A DNA stretch of 64,000 nucleotides from Desulfosporosinus sp. Its GTDB lineage: Bacteria; Bacillota; Desulfitobacteriia; Desulfitobacteriales; Desulfitobacteriaceae. Below the pieces are notes generated by a model. That model was not told where the DNA came from. It did not search any database and saw only the letters and a list, made by a program, of their open reading frames with translations. Positions 45,035 through 54,014 of this stretch are shown here, one piece after another. How positions within the stretch are numbered: position 1 is the stretch's first letter; the number at the start of each line of letters is the position of its first letter. The stretch covers positions 1 to 64,000 of the forward strand of contig JARLHU010000049.1 of NCBI GenBank assembly GCA_031292095.1, in the 5' to 3' direction. The position numbers were made by a program, and so were the translations under genes.

Positions 45035-46012
45035 TTACTGAGGATCAGGGTTTGACCCACTATCAAAAAACGAAAAGCTGTTTTTCCTGGATTTCTTACT
45101 TCGGTACATGGCAAGGTCTGCATTTTTGATTAAATCCTTGGCATCTAGAGTATCACTCGGATAGACACTGATCCCTATGCTGAGGGTGATAAAGACAATC
45201 TGATCGTAAATTTCAAAGGGCTGTTCGAAAGCACTAATCACTTTTTCAGCAATAATTTTCACATCCTGTTTCGTCTTTATTTGTGATAGAACTATTATGA
45301 ATTCGTCGCCGCCGAAACGGGAGAGGAGATCACTCTTGCGGATACAAGCTTGCAAACGTTCAGAGACCCCTCGTAATAGTTCATCGCCATAAGAGTGACC
45401 AAAATTGTCGTTAACCAGTTTAAACTCATCAAGATCGAGGAACAGAACAGCTAATAGTTCTTTAGTCCGTCGGGCGTACTTGATTGCTAAATTAAGTTGC
45501 TCATCTAGCAAGGTTCGATTTGGTAAATTAGTAAGACAGTCATGCAAAGCATGATGATTGCTAATTCTTTCTGAAACTTTTATATGTTCGTTTTCAATTT
45601 CTAGAGCTTTTATAATATTTTTCAACTGGTGAACACGGTTTAAATGACTCGTTATATCTATAATTTGGATTAGAGCATAGACCTTCTTATCATAATAGAT
45701 CGGTCCTATCTCCATATTTTGGCGAATCGTAGCTTCTAGTGTGTTATTAGCTGGAAAAATGAAAGCGGAATGAAGAGCTCCAGAACAGAAGCGTCGTTGC
45801 CCGAAAAAGAGAGATTTTTGTAGGATTTCAAAATAAATTTTTTCACCAAAACGTGGACAAACAGTTTCGATTTTTTGACCGATCGCTTGTCCCTTTTGAA
45901 TATGGGTAAATTGTTCTATCCAGGCGTTCCAGATTACTATCGTAAGATTCTGATCGACAACGATCGTACCGATATTCATCTGGTCCAGAACCTGTGAAAA
46001 TAGACTATCCAT
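45035..46012 (-). CDS. PAS-GGDEF diguanylate cyclase
   Basis: A 325-aa cytoplasmic protein. N-terminal PAS domain (MNIGTIVVDQNLTIVIWNAW), a short coiled linker, then a GGDEF domain (DCLTNLPNRTLLDEQL, DLDEFKLVNDNFGHSYGDEL, and the active-site RFGGDEFIIVLS), ending in SIGISVYPSD. It should make cyclic di-GMP. The usual RxxD inhibitory site is not evident. Its start overlaps the CheC-like gene by 8 bp, placing it last in a CheY/CheC/GGDEF operon. Confidence 0.9.
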   Translation of the reverse strand: MDSLFSQVLDQMNIGTIVVDQNLTIVIWNAWIEQFTHIQKGQAIGQKIETVCPRFGEKIYFEILQKSLFFGQRRFCSGALHSAFIFPANNTLEATIRQNMEIGPIYYDKKVYALIQIIDITSHLNRVHQLKNIIKALEIENEHIKVSERISNHHALHDCLTNLPNRTLLDEQLNLAIKYARRTKELLAVLFLDLDEFKLVNDNFGHSYGDELLRGVSERLQACIRKSDLLSRFGGDEFIIVLSQIKTKQDVKIIAEKVISAFEQPFEIYDQIVFITLSIGISVYPSDTLDAKDLIKNADLAMYRSKKSRKNSFSFFDSGSNPDPQ

Positions 46013-46640
46013 TTAAACCCTCCGAGAGTTGATTGATTTTTTCTAAAAGTAATGAAACAGAATTGAGGCTTAAGGCGATAAGAACAGCGCCAGTTATTCT
46101 AGTTTTAGAAAGTGTAAACGATGTATGTAAAACAAGCATGTAAATATTATTTTGCAAGAGGATTTTTTGGGTTTCAGAAAAAGAAATTAGTTCAATTTCT
46201 GGCAATGAGTAATCTACTCTTATATCTAACAAGTTTCCAAATTCTCCGATAATGGCATTAATAATAAGATTTCCGATTTCTCTTAAAATATCTAATTCAG
46301 TATCAACGAAACTAACAATGTTTTTACATTCATCAGGTAATAGAATTTCCTCTGTACAAGCTGTGACCAATAGTTTAGCTTGTTCCGGGGGGAAAACTAG
46401 AAATGCTTTCCCTTGAAATTCGTTACCAAATCTCATTGATGAAGAAACAACGTGACCGGAGGAAAAGATAGACAGATATTTATATTCAGAAAAATCCAAT
46501 TCAGAAACTGTCATGAGCATAATTTGGGGAATGGTTAATTCAATCTTTTGATTTACCATTTCAGATAATAGACTGGCAGCTTGACCAATATAGACATTCA
46601 CTAATTCGGTTAGGATATCCTTATGCATTAAACTAAGCAC
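46005..46640 (-). CDS. CheC-like phosphatase domain protein
   Basis: About 211 aa. Two ExxNxxxG-type active-site helices are visible, ELVNVYIGQAASLLSEM near the start and DILREIGNLIINAIIGEFG in the middle, as in CheC/FliY phosphatases that dephosphorylate CheY-P. GTG 46640 follows aaggaggag and overlaps the CheY-like stop; the longer track ORF reads into the CheY gene. Its substrate is probably the regulator upstream. No chemotaxis receptor or flagellar gene lies nearby, so this may be a non-motility signalling module. Confidence 0.8.
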   Translation of the reverse strand: MLSLMHKDILTELVNVYIGQAASLLSEMVNQKIELTIPQIMLMTVSELDFSEYKYLSIFSSGHVVSSSMRFGNEFQGKAFLVFPPEQAKLLVTACTEEILLPDECKNIVSFVDTELDILREIGNLIINAIIGEFGNLLDIRVDYSLPEIELISFSETQKILLQNNIYMLVLHTSFTLSKTRITGAVLIALSLNSVSLLLEKINQLSEGLNG

Positions 46641-47004
46641 CAAACTCCTCCTTAACAAGGTTAATAAGTTGATTGGATTTTTCTTGGTTGAAAGGTTTGT
46701 GTATAAAGGCCGTGATTCCGAACGCCTCAATTTCTTCGCGATTAGCTTTTTGAACATCGGCTGAAAAGACAATAATTTTAGTCGTAAGGTCTTCTTCTCT
46801 AATTAATTTTAAAAGTTCCCAACCGTTCATTTCGGGCATCAATAAATCCATCACGATCAGGTCTGGTTTCTCTGCGCGATAAAGGGTATAACCTTCAATT
46901 CCATTGCTGGCCATTAATAATTCTAAGCTCGGAATATTGATTTGCAAGGTCTTTCCAACTAAAGACCTGACAAAATTGGAATCATCTACAACTAAAATTT
47001 TCAT
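46633..47004 (-). CDS. CheY-like single-domain response regulator
   Basis: A 123-aa receiver domain with no output: LVVDDSNFVRSLV, phosphoacceptor Asp in LIVMDLLMPEMNGWELL, Thr/Ser switch in IIVFSADVQ, Lys in AFIHKPFNQE. First gene of the operon, overlapping the CheC-like gene by 8 bp. It probably passes its state to the CheC-like and GGDEF proteins. Confidence 0.9.
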   Translation of the reverse strand: MKILVVDDSNFVRSLVGKTLQINIPSLELLMASNGIEGYTLYRAEKPDLIVMDLLMPEMNGWELLKLIREEDLTTKIIVFSADVQKANREEIEAFGITAFIHKPFNQEKSNQLINLVKEEFGA

Positions 47005-47150
47005 GAGGATTCAATCTCCTTTTATGATGATCAAATGTGATCGGTTTGGAGTATTTGGTGGTCTCTGACTAATCTGTTGTAACTTCTATTTTCTCCTAGG
47101 AAATACCTCTTTTTTGAAATTTATGAGTGAATAAAAATTACCCAAAGACT

Positions 47151-47180
47151 TGGGGCTTTGCACGTCGGTACAAAGCCCCA
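47151..47180 (-). terminator. Hairpin after the HTH gene
   Basis: tggggctttg/caaagcccca arms with a 10-nt loop, 32 bp past the stop of the 511-aa gene; T-rich tract downstream is loose. Confidence 0.5.
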
Positions 47181-47211
47181 GATTTAGATATCCATTATGA
47201 ACGGGAATGTT

Positions 47212-48747
47212 TTAATTGCTTTTCTTCAATGCATAACGAGTAAAATTAAACTCATAGGAATAATTCTGCCTTAGAACCCCTTGTAAGAAATATTTGTTGG
47301 TTATATTACTGTTTTCTAAAAGCTCGTTCTTAAATCTTTCGAATAATTCTCTGAACATGATTTCATTTCTATCAAATTCGATAATTGCATCGTGTATTTT
47401 TCTCAGCAATTCGATTGGAATCTTGATGCCGTTAGGCAGTATTCGTTTTCCCTTATCGCATAAAATTGTTAGTTCAGTCACTCTTACATCAATAGCTCTA
47501 TTGTTTTCGGGAAGGTCAACATCACCAAACAACCCCCGCACGTAATTGCGAAAACGAATTGCTTCAGAATCATCATAAAGCTTGATTCCGTCAGGATAAT
47601 ACTTTTCAAGCACAACATAGTACATTCGTGAGAGGCTCATTCTTTTCTTCAAATAAACTGTTCCGGAGAGGGTATAATCGGCTAAAATTAATCTTTTCGT
47701 ATCCTCAAAGGTTATTGGAAGGACCAAATTATCAATAACATCGACAATCACTTCATCAACTGATTCAAAGTCAAATATTTCGGGTAAGCTTTTTTTGTAT
47801 TTTTTTAATTGTTCATACCATTTTTTTTCCCCAATAATGAAGCCATTAAGTTCTTCTGACCAATGTGCTGTGGAGGAGCAGTTGCTTACTTTTAAATAAT
47901 ATGTGAATATACTTGCTAGATCTCCTAATAGCTCTTTTATCTCATCAAGAGAGATATAACAGCTATTTTTGCCAAAGGCATAAAGAATATAGTGCGGCAT
48001 GATCCTTGCCATATATTGATCGAAGTGGCCTTGAAACTTCTTCTCTATCAGACGTACTCCTTCATGGGTAAGTCCACAACCAGTACTAGTTTCTTCGAGC
48101 GTAGCTCCATTGGCACGTTTTCTAATTATTTCTTCATCCCTAGCTTTTTTAAACAAGTTATGGAGCTCATGTTTCATTATAGCTAACTTATCTTCACTCA
48201 ACCAATTCAGGAACCCAACGAGTTGAATATTGTTCATTTCGTCGATAGTCAACGGTAATAATTGCCGTAGATCTCGAACATAATTTATTTTTGAGCTTCC
48301 AAATAGTTCCAAAAGTTTATTTGTTCCATCTTTCACTCCAAACGCTGAGATTAAGGGAGTGATTTTACCGTCATAGTTATTGGCGGCTACAGCTACAATA
48401 AGTTGATAGAGTTTATTTCTAGTTTTTTTGGCATCCTCATAGGTGTCTACATAAGAATTTAAAATTGATATTACATGTTCAAGACCTTTATAGTTTTTTG
48501 AACACCAAATACTGAGCTCTTCTCCCAATTCTTCTCTGATTTCAAGGAGCTTGTTTGAAAAGACGGAATTAATGCCATTAGCTTTATCAAAGTCAGCAGT
48601 CGAAAATGACGATAGCCAACTAAAGGCAATTGCCTTAGCGGGGTTTTCGAGGCAAACGTTAAACATTTCTTCTCCCAAAACCTCTATTATTTTAGCTTTA
48701 GATTTGAGATTGTCCTCAATCAATAATTTGCTGTTGTCTAAAATCAT
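47212..48747 (-). CDS. Orphan protein with sigma region 4-like helix-turn-helix
   Basis: 511 aa, soluble, and not a recognised family. Residues ~210-250 read IIRKRANGATLEETSTGCGL and THEGVRLIEKKFQGHF, very close to the region 4.2 pattern (LEEIG...GVTRERVRQIE) of housekeeping sigma factors. There is no sigma region 2, so it is not a normal sigma factor. The remaining ~260 residues look like helical and winged-helix segments. Similar proteins annotated as 'sigma factor-like HTH' may be regulators. Two terminators stand between its start and the divergent permease gene. Confidence 0.5.
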   Translation of the reverse strand: MILDNSKLLIEDNLKSKAKIIEVLGEEMFNVCLENPAKAIAFSWLSSFSTADFDKANGINSVFSNKLLEIREELGEELSIWCSKNYKGLEHVISILNSYVDTYEDAKKTRNKLYQLIVAVAANNYDGKITPLISAFGVKDGTNKLLELFGSSKINYVRDLRQLLPLTIDEMNNIQLVGFLNWLSEDKLAIMKHELHNLFKKARDEEIIRKRANGATLEETSTGCGLTHEGVRLIEKKFQGHFDQYMARIMPHYILYAFGKNSCYISLDEIKELLGDLASIFTYYLKVSNCSSTAHWSEELNGFIIGEKKWYEQLKKYKKSLPEIFDFESVDEVIVDVIDNLVLPITFEDTKRLILADYTLSGTVYLKKRMSLSRMYYVVLEKYYPDGIKLYDDSEAIRFRNYVRGLFGDVDLPENNRAIDVRVTELTILCDKGKRILPNGIKIPIELLRKIHDAIIEFDRNEIMFRELFERFKNELLENSNITNKYFLQGVLRQNYSYEFNFTRYALKKSN

Positions 48748-48831
48748 AACATCACTTCCTTCTAGTTTATTTAAAAACTTCTGATAGTTGCACTTAGGCG
48801 CTGCTCGTAAACTTACACTTTCTGACTTAAA

Positions 48832-48880
48832 TAAAAAAACACAAAGTGAGCCCTTAATTATGGAAAATTAAGGGCTCACT
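48832..48880 (-). terminator. Minus-strand intrinsic terminator upstream of the HTH gene
   Basis: A perfect 15-bp stem agtgagcccttaatt/aattaagggctcact with a 6-nt loop. On the minus strand it is followed by ttgtgttttttta. It lies 5' of the 511-aa gene, so it ends a separate short transcript or attenuates that gene. Confidence 0.75.
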
Positions 48881-48933
48881 TAAACACTTGACCGCTGCAA
48901 ACCTGCTATAGATTTGGTGCCCGGTTATGAAAT

Positions 48934-48979
48934 TAGAAAGAAAAAGCCGCCAGATATCGTAAAGATATCTTGGCGGCTT
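48934..48979 (-). terminator. Second minus-strand terminator
   Basis: Stem aagccgccagatatc/gatatcttggcggctt (14 pairs, one bulge); on the minus strand followed by tttttcttt. It lies 60 bp further from the 511-aa gene. Confidence 0.75.
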
Positions 48980-49184
48980 CATTGCCGATTGAGTAACATC
49001 AAGAGTTAGTCATATAATACCTTTTGATTTGAAATTTGTCACTAACTAGATTATCCCATAACCACCTAATATTATGGAGCAAATCCTAGTTAAGTCCTAT
49101 AATCAAGGTGTTACGCCGTTTTACTCAATATTTTTCGTGACTACAATGAAGATTTAGTTATACAATATTCAATAGAAAAACCTG

Positions 49185-49213
49185 TTGTATTTCTAGAGCG
49201 ACGCGTCTATAAT
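49185..49213 (+). promoter_or_regulatory. Promoter of permease copy 1
   Basis: TTGTAT (49185-49190), exactly 17 bp, TATAAT (49208-49213). The same promoter occurs before copy 2. Confidence 0.8.
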
Positions 49214-49219
49214 ACGTTT

Positions 49220-49335
49220 TAAGAGGTGCACATGATTCTTACAGATCGTCCTTGAGGTGCACGTCAGTTTACTTAGAACTATTAGCTTAAAGCAACGGCG
49301 CTTTTGATTTTTCAAAAGCGCCGTTTGTGTTTTTG
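49220..49335 (+). ncRNA. Leader RNA with two GAGGTGCAC boxes and terminator (copy 1)
   Basis: Between the promoter and a 13-bp terminator stem (acggcgcttttga/tcaaaagcgccgt, 49295-49324, then ttgtgttttt) lies a leader of about 75 nt with two gaggtgcac boxes (49223-49231, 49254-49262) and gtcagtttacttagaac. The permease start is 214 bp beyond the terminator, so the element could be an attenuator/riboswitch or a small RNA. No known class recognised. Confidence 0.55.
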
Positions 49336-49384
49336 TAAGGATGGAGGGAATGAATTTGATAAAACGAAGAGATAAAAGAAAATA

Positions 49385-49463
49385 GGGGTAAGAAACTTGG
49401 AAACGTCTTTGCGTTGCTACTGCCAGGTAAACGTGCAAAGGTTGTTAACTATAATTTTACCCC
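49385..49463 (+). promoter_or_regulatory. Second structured leader element (copy 1), pseudoknot candidate
   Basis: Closing stem ggggtaa/ttacccc (49385-49391, 49457-49463). Inside, a stem ctttgc/gcaaag has a loop whose ccagg can pair with upstream cttgg to form a pseudoknot. The sequence gttgctactgccaggtaaac is unchanged in copy 2. Confidence 0.5.
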
Positions 49464-49548
49464 AATAATTAGTAGTTTCATTATATCGGAATATTGCGAC
49501 GATTTAAAGAGTGTCTTCGATAATCTAATTTAAAGGAGGAAAAGCCCT

Positions 49549-51051
49549 ATGTCTAATGAAGTACAAATGAAAAAAACTCTTGGTCTAACTGGTGTAACAG
49601 TCAATGCTATGGCGCTTATAGCTCCTGGAGCATTTTTATGGTTAACCTTTCAAATGCAAGCGGCTCAAGTTGACACCGCAGGGAATTCGACGGCAGGGGA
49701 TATGTTCTCTGGGTTAATATTAGCTTTGATCCTTGCTTTTCTTACTGCGATTTCGTATGCTAAGCTTGCAGAACTTTATCCGGATGCAGGCACGGGAAGT
49801 TCTTATTATTTTGCCGAACAGTCCTTTCTTAATAAAGAAATCAATATCGGCCATTTCTCTAGATTAGCCAAATTTGTCGTTGGTTGGTTCTCCCATCTTT
49901 ACTATTGGGTCTATCCAGGGGTTATGGTCGCCATGTTTGCCACGATGATCAATTATATCGCCAGTCAATTTGGAATTACTTTGTCAATTCCTGTGCAAAT
50001 ATTAATAGCCGTCGTTTTCTCGGGTATTACCGGTGCTGTTGCCTACAGAGGGATTAATGGATCCACGGTCACAGCCATCTTAATTAACGTGATTCAAATT
50101 GTTTCTCTGGTATTTGTTACGGTTTTAGCCTTAATTTATCGTACCACCAATCCGGAACATGTGGTCTTCGTGCATCCCTCAATGGTTGATGTCATTATAC
50201 CTCATAGTATGTCCGCTATTATATTTCAGGCTACCATCGCAATTTTATTGTTGGTAGGATTTGAAACGACAACGGCTTTAGGGGCGGAATCAAAATCCCC
50301 AAAACATATAAGCCGTGGGGTTATTCTATCTTTAGTGATTCAAGGTCTGATCTTTTACATTTTTGAGTATTTTGGTGCTAACGCTTGGATAAATAACTCT
50401 TATGTCGTCGATAAGCACATAGGGTTAGATGCAGCGGGTGCTTCAGGTGCTCCAATCGGGGATATGGTAAAAAACTTGGGGGATGTCTTATTACACAATT
50501 CGGGTTTTGCCTTAATGATCCTTGTAGCGTTAACTGTTGGAATCGCCATTTTCGGTACTACTTTAGCGTGTATGAATACCGGAGTTAGGGTAACGTACGC
50601 GATGTCCAAAGACAAAGAAGTTCCCAGTGCTTTAGGTATCTTACACCATCATCATGCGACTCCGCATAACGGCGTTTGGGCTATTACTATTGCTTCAGCT
50701 ATTATTGGAGGATTTGGGGTTATTTCGATTACCAATTTAACGGCTGTCACGCTGCTCTCGAATGTCGGAACGTTTATTCTTTATGGAATGACTTGCCTAA
50801 TAACACTGGTAGCCTTTTTACGTCATCCTAAACAAAACAAGTTCACACATGTTGTGATTCCGATTCTAGGTTTCCTATCAAACTTTGGAATGTTGCTGGC
50901 AATCTTTTACCTCGGTATCTTAGGTGGCGGGGCCACACGTACAGCTGCTTTAATAGCCATAATTAGTGCAATCGTGTGGACAGTTCTTGGTGTTATTTAC
51001 ATGGTTTCCAATAGCAAGGCCACTGGTCAGAGGATTGTAGCAAAAGTTTAA
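49549..51051 (+). CDS. APC-superfamily amino acid permease, copy 1
   Basis: A 500-aa inner-membrane permease with about 12 hydrophobic helices. The N-terminus has the APC pattern LGLTGVTVNAMALIAPGAFL and a long AISYAKLAELYPDAGTGSSY motif; later HISRGVILSLVIQGLIFYIF. The substrate cannot be read from sequence; amino acids or amines are likely. Strong ribosome site aaaggaggaaa. By eye it differs from copy 2 (54901) at about 34 of 500 residues. Expression is probably governed by the leader elements upstream. A hairpin and a PP2C phosphatase gene follow. Confidence 0.85.
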   Translation: MSNEVQMKKTLGLTGVTVNAMALIAPGAFLWLTFQMQAAQVDTAGNSTAGDMFSGLILALILAFLTAISYAKLAELYPDAGTGSSYYFAEQSFLNKEINIGHFSRLAKFVVGWFSHLYYWVYPGVMVAMFATMINYIASQFGITLSIPVQILIAVVFSGITGAVAYRGINGSTVTAILINVIQIVSLVFVTVLALIYRTTNPEHVVFVHPSMVDVIIPHSMSAIIFQATIAILLLVGFETTTALGAESKSPKHISRGVILSLVIQGLIFYIFEYFGANAWINNSYVVDKHIGLDAAGASGAPIGDMVKNLGDVLLHNSGFALMILVALTVGIAIFGTTLACMNTGVRVTYAMSKDKEVPSALGILHHHHATPHNGVWAITIASAIIGGFGVISITNLTAVTLLSNVGTFILYGMTCLITLVAFLRHPKQNKFTHVVIPILGFLSNFGMLLAIFYLGILGGGATRTAALIAIISAIVWTVLGVIYMVSNSKATGQRIVAKV

Positions 51052-51107
51052 TCTATAACTCTGATACCTATTTCCTATAATCAAAACGAAAAGAAAAGCT
51101 TGCGTTA

Positions 51108-51125
51108 GGGCGCTTAACAGCGCCC
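51108..51125 (+). terminator. Hairpin between permease 1 and PP2C
   Basis: gggcgct-taac-agcgccc with no T-run. A degenerate version follows permease 2, at the fusion point with the PP2C remnant. Confidence 0.5.
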
Positions 51126-51149
51126 CCTTGCTAGTTCGGGGGTGATGCA

Positions 51150-51944
51150 ATGTTAACATTGAAAAATAATTCACAACCAAAACTGTATTTTAGTGTCGAC
51201 GGCAATACAGATAAGGGCCAAATTCGTCCGCGCAATGAGGACTATTTTAGTTTTTTTATTCCCCCCGATTTAGTAACAAGAGAAACATTGGGCAGCCTTA
51301 TCGTTATTTCGGATGGTGTAGGGGGGCATTTAGCGGGAGAAGTTGCCAGCGCAGAGGCCGTCAATGTTCTATTGCAAGAATACTATTTTGGTGATTACCC
51401 CAAAAAACTACCTAATCGTCTGAAAGGAGCCTTTGCTAAAGCAGCTTTGCATATTTTTGATTTATCGAAACAGCATAAGGATTTCTCGAATATGCAGTGT
51501 ACCTTAACTGCCTTGTTACTCAAGCAAGATCAATACTTTATCGCCCACGCAGGAGATACTAAAGCATTTTTACTACGTTCTAAGAACTTTATCCAATTAA
51601 CGAAGGATCATAGTTTAGTCGCCAAACTTGTGCGCATGGGTATGGTATCGCAAGAGCAAGCAAAAACACACCCTTATAAACACATGCTCATCCGAGCCTT
51701 AGGAGAGAGCCCTCTCTTACCTATCGATATTTATACAGGGACTATCCAAGTAGGAGATGTTTTCTGTCTCGTAACCGACGGGATCTTAGAACACTTAACT
51801 GAAGAGGAATTACAAATGTATCTCTTAGAGAATGATACTTTAGATAATATCCAAAAAAAGCTGATTCAAGAAGTGAATCGACGCGGTGGATGTGATAACA
51901 TGACAATATTAACTGTGAAAGTAATAGAGGATGATCAAAATTGA
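51150..51944 (+). CDS. PP2C-type Ser/Thr protein phosphatase
   Basis: A 264-aa soluble phosphatase of the PrpC/Stp type: IRPRNEDYF, VISDGVGGHLAGEVASAEAV, the metal-binding AHAGDTKAFLLR, FCLVTDGILEHLTEEE, and GGCDNMTILTVKV. It should reverse Ser/Thr phosphorylation. PP2C genes are normally paired with a kinase; here no kinase follows, but the remnant at 56471 shows that this gene's 3' end was joined to the kinase at 56571. Start ATG 51150 with cgggggtgat. Confidence 0.92.
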   Translation: MLTLKNNSQPKLYFSVDGNTDKGQIRPRNEDYFSFFIPPDLVTRETLGSLIVISDGVGGHLAGEVASAEAVNVLLQEYYFGDYPKKLPNRLKGAFAKAALHIFDLSKQHKDFSNMQCTLTALLLKQDQYFIAHAGDTKAFLLRSKNFIQLTKDHSLVAKLVRMGMVSQEQAKTHPYKHMLIRALGESPLLPIDIYTGTIQVGDVFCLVTDGILEHLTEEELQMYLLENDTLDNIQKKLIQEVNRRGGCDNMTILTVKVIEDDQN

Positions 51945-51968
51945 TGATTCTCCTTGAAATAGTCAGGC

Positions 51969-52010
51969 AATGACGCCTACAACTATAATTAGTTGTAGGC
52001 GTCATTTGTC
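51969..52010 (+). terminator. Terminator after PP2C, duplicated at 58263
   Basis: A 16-bp stem aatgacgcctacaact/agttgtaggcgtcatt, 6-nt loop, then tgtcttt. The same stem sequence stands behind P-II copy 2. Confidence 0.75.
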
Positions 52011-52033
52011 TTTGAGAAAGAAGGCGCCTTACG

Positions 52034-52981
52034 ATGTTGGAAATCGAGAAGCCCAGAATTGAGTGTATCGAGCGTTCGGAGGATAACTCCTATGCAAAAT
52101 TCGTCGTAGAACCTCTGGAGCGGGGATATGGGGCAACTTTGGGAAATTCTCTTAGTCGCATCCTTTTATCCTTTCTGGAGGGATCGGCGGTGACATCAGT
52201 CAAAATCGAAGGGGCACCCAATGAGTTTTCTGTGATTCCGAGAGTTTTGGAAGGAGTTACTGATATTATCCGAAATTTGAAGTCCCTTGCGCTAAAGAGC
52301 TATACGGATGAACCAAGGATAATTCGCATAGAGTCTCAGGGGGGAGGGGTTGTTACAGCCGGAGATATCCTCAGCGATCCTGACATTGAGATTCTGAACT
52401 CTGATTTGAAGATTGCTACATTAGAGCAAGATGGCCGATTATTCATGGAAATGACGGTCGAACGCGGACGAGGGTGCGTCGTAGCGGACGAAAATAAGAA
52501 ACCAGTTTATAGTAGCGGAGTGATCTCGATTGATTCCATCTTTACCCCAATTTATAAGGTTAACCACTCGGTGGAGGCTATTCGAGTTGGTCAAATCACG
52601 GACTATGACAAATTAACCCTCGAAGTATGGTCTAATGGAAGTATCTCCCCGGAAGAGGCTACCAGTTTTGCAGCTAAAATTCTGAGCGGTCATCTGCGTC
52701 TTTTTACTGTGTTTACTAATAAACTCCAGGGTTTTGAGAATCTGGTGGAAAAAGCAGAAGACTCCAAGAATAAAGTTCTTAAAATCATGATTAAGGAACT
52801 TAATTTGTCCGTTCGTTCTTACAACTGTCTGAGGAGGGCGGGGATCATCACGGTGGAAGACTTAATTCAAAAGACAGAAGAGGACATGCGTAAATTACGT
52901 AACCTTGGCGGCAAGTCATTGAACGAATTAAAATTGAAGCTTAAAGATTTAGGTTTATCGTTCCGACCTGAGGGAGATTAA
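52034..52981 (+). CDS. RNA polymerase alpha subunit paralogue
   Basis: 315 aa, full length. N-terminal assembly domain with [51 protein letters not shown] and [12 protein letters not shown]. The C-terminal domain has [16 protein letters not shown] and the last helix [20 protein letters not shown]. It does not sit in a ribosomal protein cluster, where rpoA belongs, so it is most likely a second copy. In the invariant GNxLRRILLSS motif the first Arg is Ser, while the second (required for assembly in E. coli) is kept. The CTD Arg that contacts UP elements is present. A functional alternative alpha is plausible. Confidence 0.85.
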   Translation: MLEIEKPRIECIERSEDNSYAKFVVEPLERGYGATLGNSLSRILLSFLEGSAVTSVKIEGAPNEFSVIPRVLEGVTDIIRNLKSLALKSYTDEPRIIRIESQGGGVVTAGDILSDPDIEILNSDLKIATLEQDGRLFMEMTVERGRGCVVADENKKPVYSSGVISIDSIFTPIYKVNHSVEAIRVGQITDYDKLTLEVWSNGSISPEEATSFAAKILSGHLRLFTVFTNKLQGFENLVEKAEDSKNKVLKIMIKELNLSVRSYNCLRRAGIITVEDLIQKTEEDMRKLRNLGGKSLNELKLKLKDLGLSFRPEGD

Positions 52982-53728
52982 ATTAGCTTGACGTATTATT
53001 TTATCGACAGCCTGCACTGAAATCGCCTCATCGGGCAAATCAAAGAGTGGTTTACCGATAATATCCTGCTGAAAGACCAATTCATCAAGTGGAATATCTC
53101 CAATTAATTGTAACCCAGTCTGAGCGATCTCCTCAGCTAGAACTGCTAAACTGTTTGATTCTGTTTTGGTAACTATCAAATATATTTTATTAACTTCTGC
53201 CTGTAGTCCCTGAATCAATTCGTGTACCCGTTTAGCCGAGCGTATTCCGCGCGCCGTGGAATCACTAATCACAAACATAATATCTATATGGGGAATTGTA
53301 AGTCGGCTAATATGTTCCATTCCTGCTTCTGAATCCACTATTACAAAATCATAATTTTTCTCTATGGTCTCCAGATACATGCGCAAAATGTTATTAGGAT
53401 AACAATAACACCCAGGACCTTGGGGATCTCCCATAGCTAAAAAATCAAACTCAGGTGTTTTTATGAGGGATTTTTCTAAATTTTGTAGAAAAGAGCTAGT
53501 TGTAGTGCTATCCGCTAGGGTTCTCATATTCTTATTTTCTTCCAAAATATCTGAAATAGTTGTAGAGATAGTAAGCCCTAGAGCTTCATCTAAATTTGCA
53601 TTAGGGTCGGCATCGACAGCTAAAATTGAAACTCCGGATTTCTCATGTAATATTTGCCTTAACATTAAGGTGATAAAGGTTGTTTTCCCCACGCCACCTT
53701 TTCCGGACACGGCAATATATTGTGTCAC
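52955..53728 (-). CDS. CooC-like nickel-insertion ATPase (MinD/ParA fold)
   Basis: A 257-aa deviant-Walker ATPase: [31 protein letters not shown], and [17 protein letters not shown], whose CxC is the dimer-bridging, metal-binding motif of CooC. CooC loads nickel into carbon monoxide dehydrogenase; no CODH gene is visible here, so the client may lie elsewhere or be another enzyme. GTG start with gaggaggaa. Its 3' end overlaps that of the alpha-subunit gene by 27 bp, tail to tail. Upstream it overlaps a truncated reading frame by 4 bp. Confidence 0.85.
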   Translation of the reverse strand: MTQYIAVSGKGGVGKTTFITLMLRQILHEKSGVSILAVDADPNANLDEALGLTISTTISDILEENKNMRTLADSTTTSSFLQNLEKSLIKTPEFDFLAMGDPQGPGCYCYPNNILRMYLETIEKNYDFVIVDSEAGMEHISRLTIPHIDIMFVISDSTARGIRSAKRVHELIQGLQAEVNKIYLIVTKTESNSLAVLAEEIAQTGLQLIGDIPLDELVFQQDIIGKPLFDLPDEAISVQAVDKIIRQANLISLRSER

Positions 53729-53886
53729 ACTAATTCCTCCTCATTAAGTTGGTTTTTAATCTTGATAATGGTCTTTCTTGCCTGAGTATATGGATCAAAT
53801 CGAATAGTATCTATAATGGTAAAATAAAAACGAGCGCTTAAAAGTCTCTGTCCAAAAATTGGTAGAACTTTTTCACCTCGTTGTGA
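53725..53886 (-). pseudogene. Start-less remnant of a gene once upstream of the CooC-like gene
   Basis: A 53-codon open frame, absent from the ORF track because it has no start codon. It reads PIFGQRLLSARFYFTIIDTI and then [17 protein letters not shown], coding-like, and its TGA overlaps the CooC-like GTG by 4 bp (GTGTGAC), the usual mark of translational coupling. The 5' part of the gene has been lost. Family unknown. Confidence 0.5.
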
Positions 53887-54014
53887 TCACAATCAAAAAA
53901 TTATTGACGAACAATTACTAATATTTTGAATTATACTCTATAAATCACCAATTGCCAATGTATTAATATCGAGAAGGGACTACCTGAAACTTATTATTCC
54001 TGACTGGAACGAAA

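Noticed and set aside
49385-49463. M-box magnesium riboswitch, because of the shared string gctactgcc
   Set aside because: The M-box is about twice as long with several helices not present here, and the downstream gene is not a magnesium transporter.
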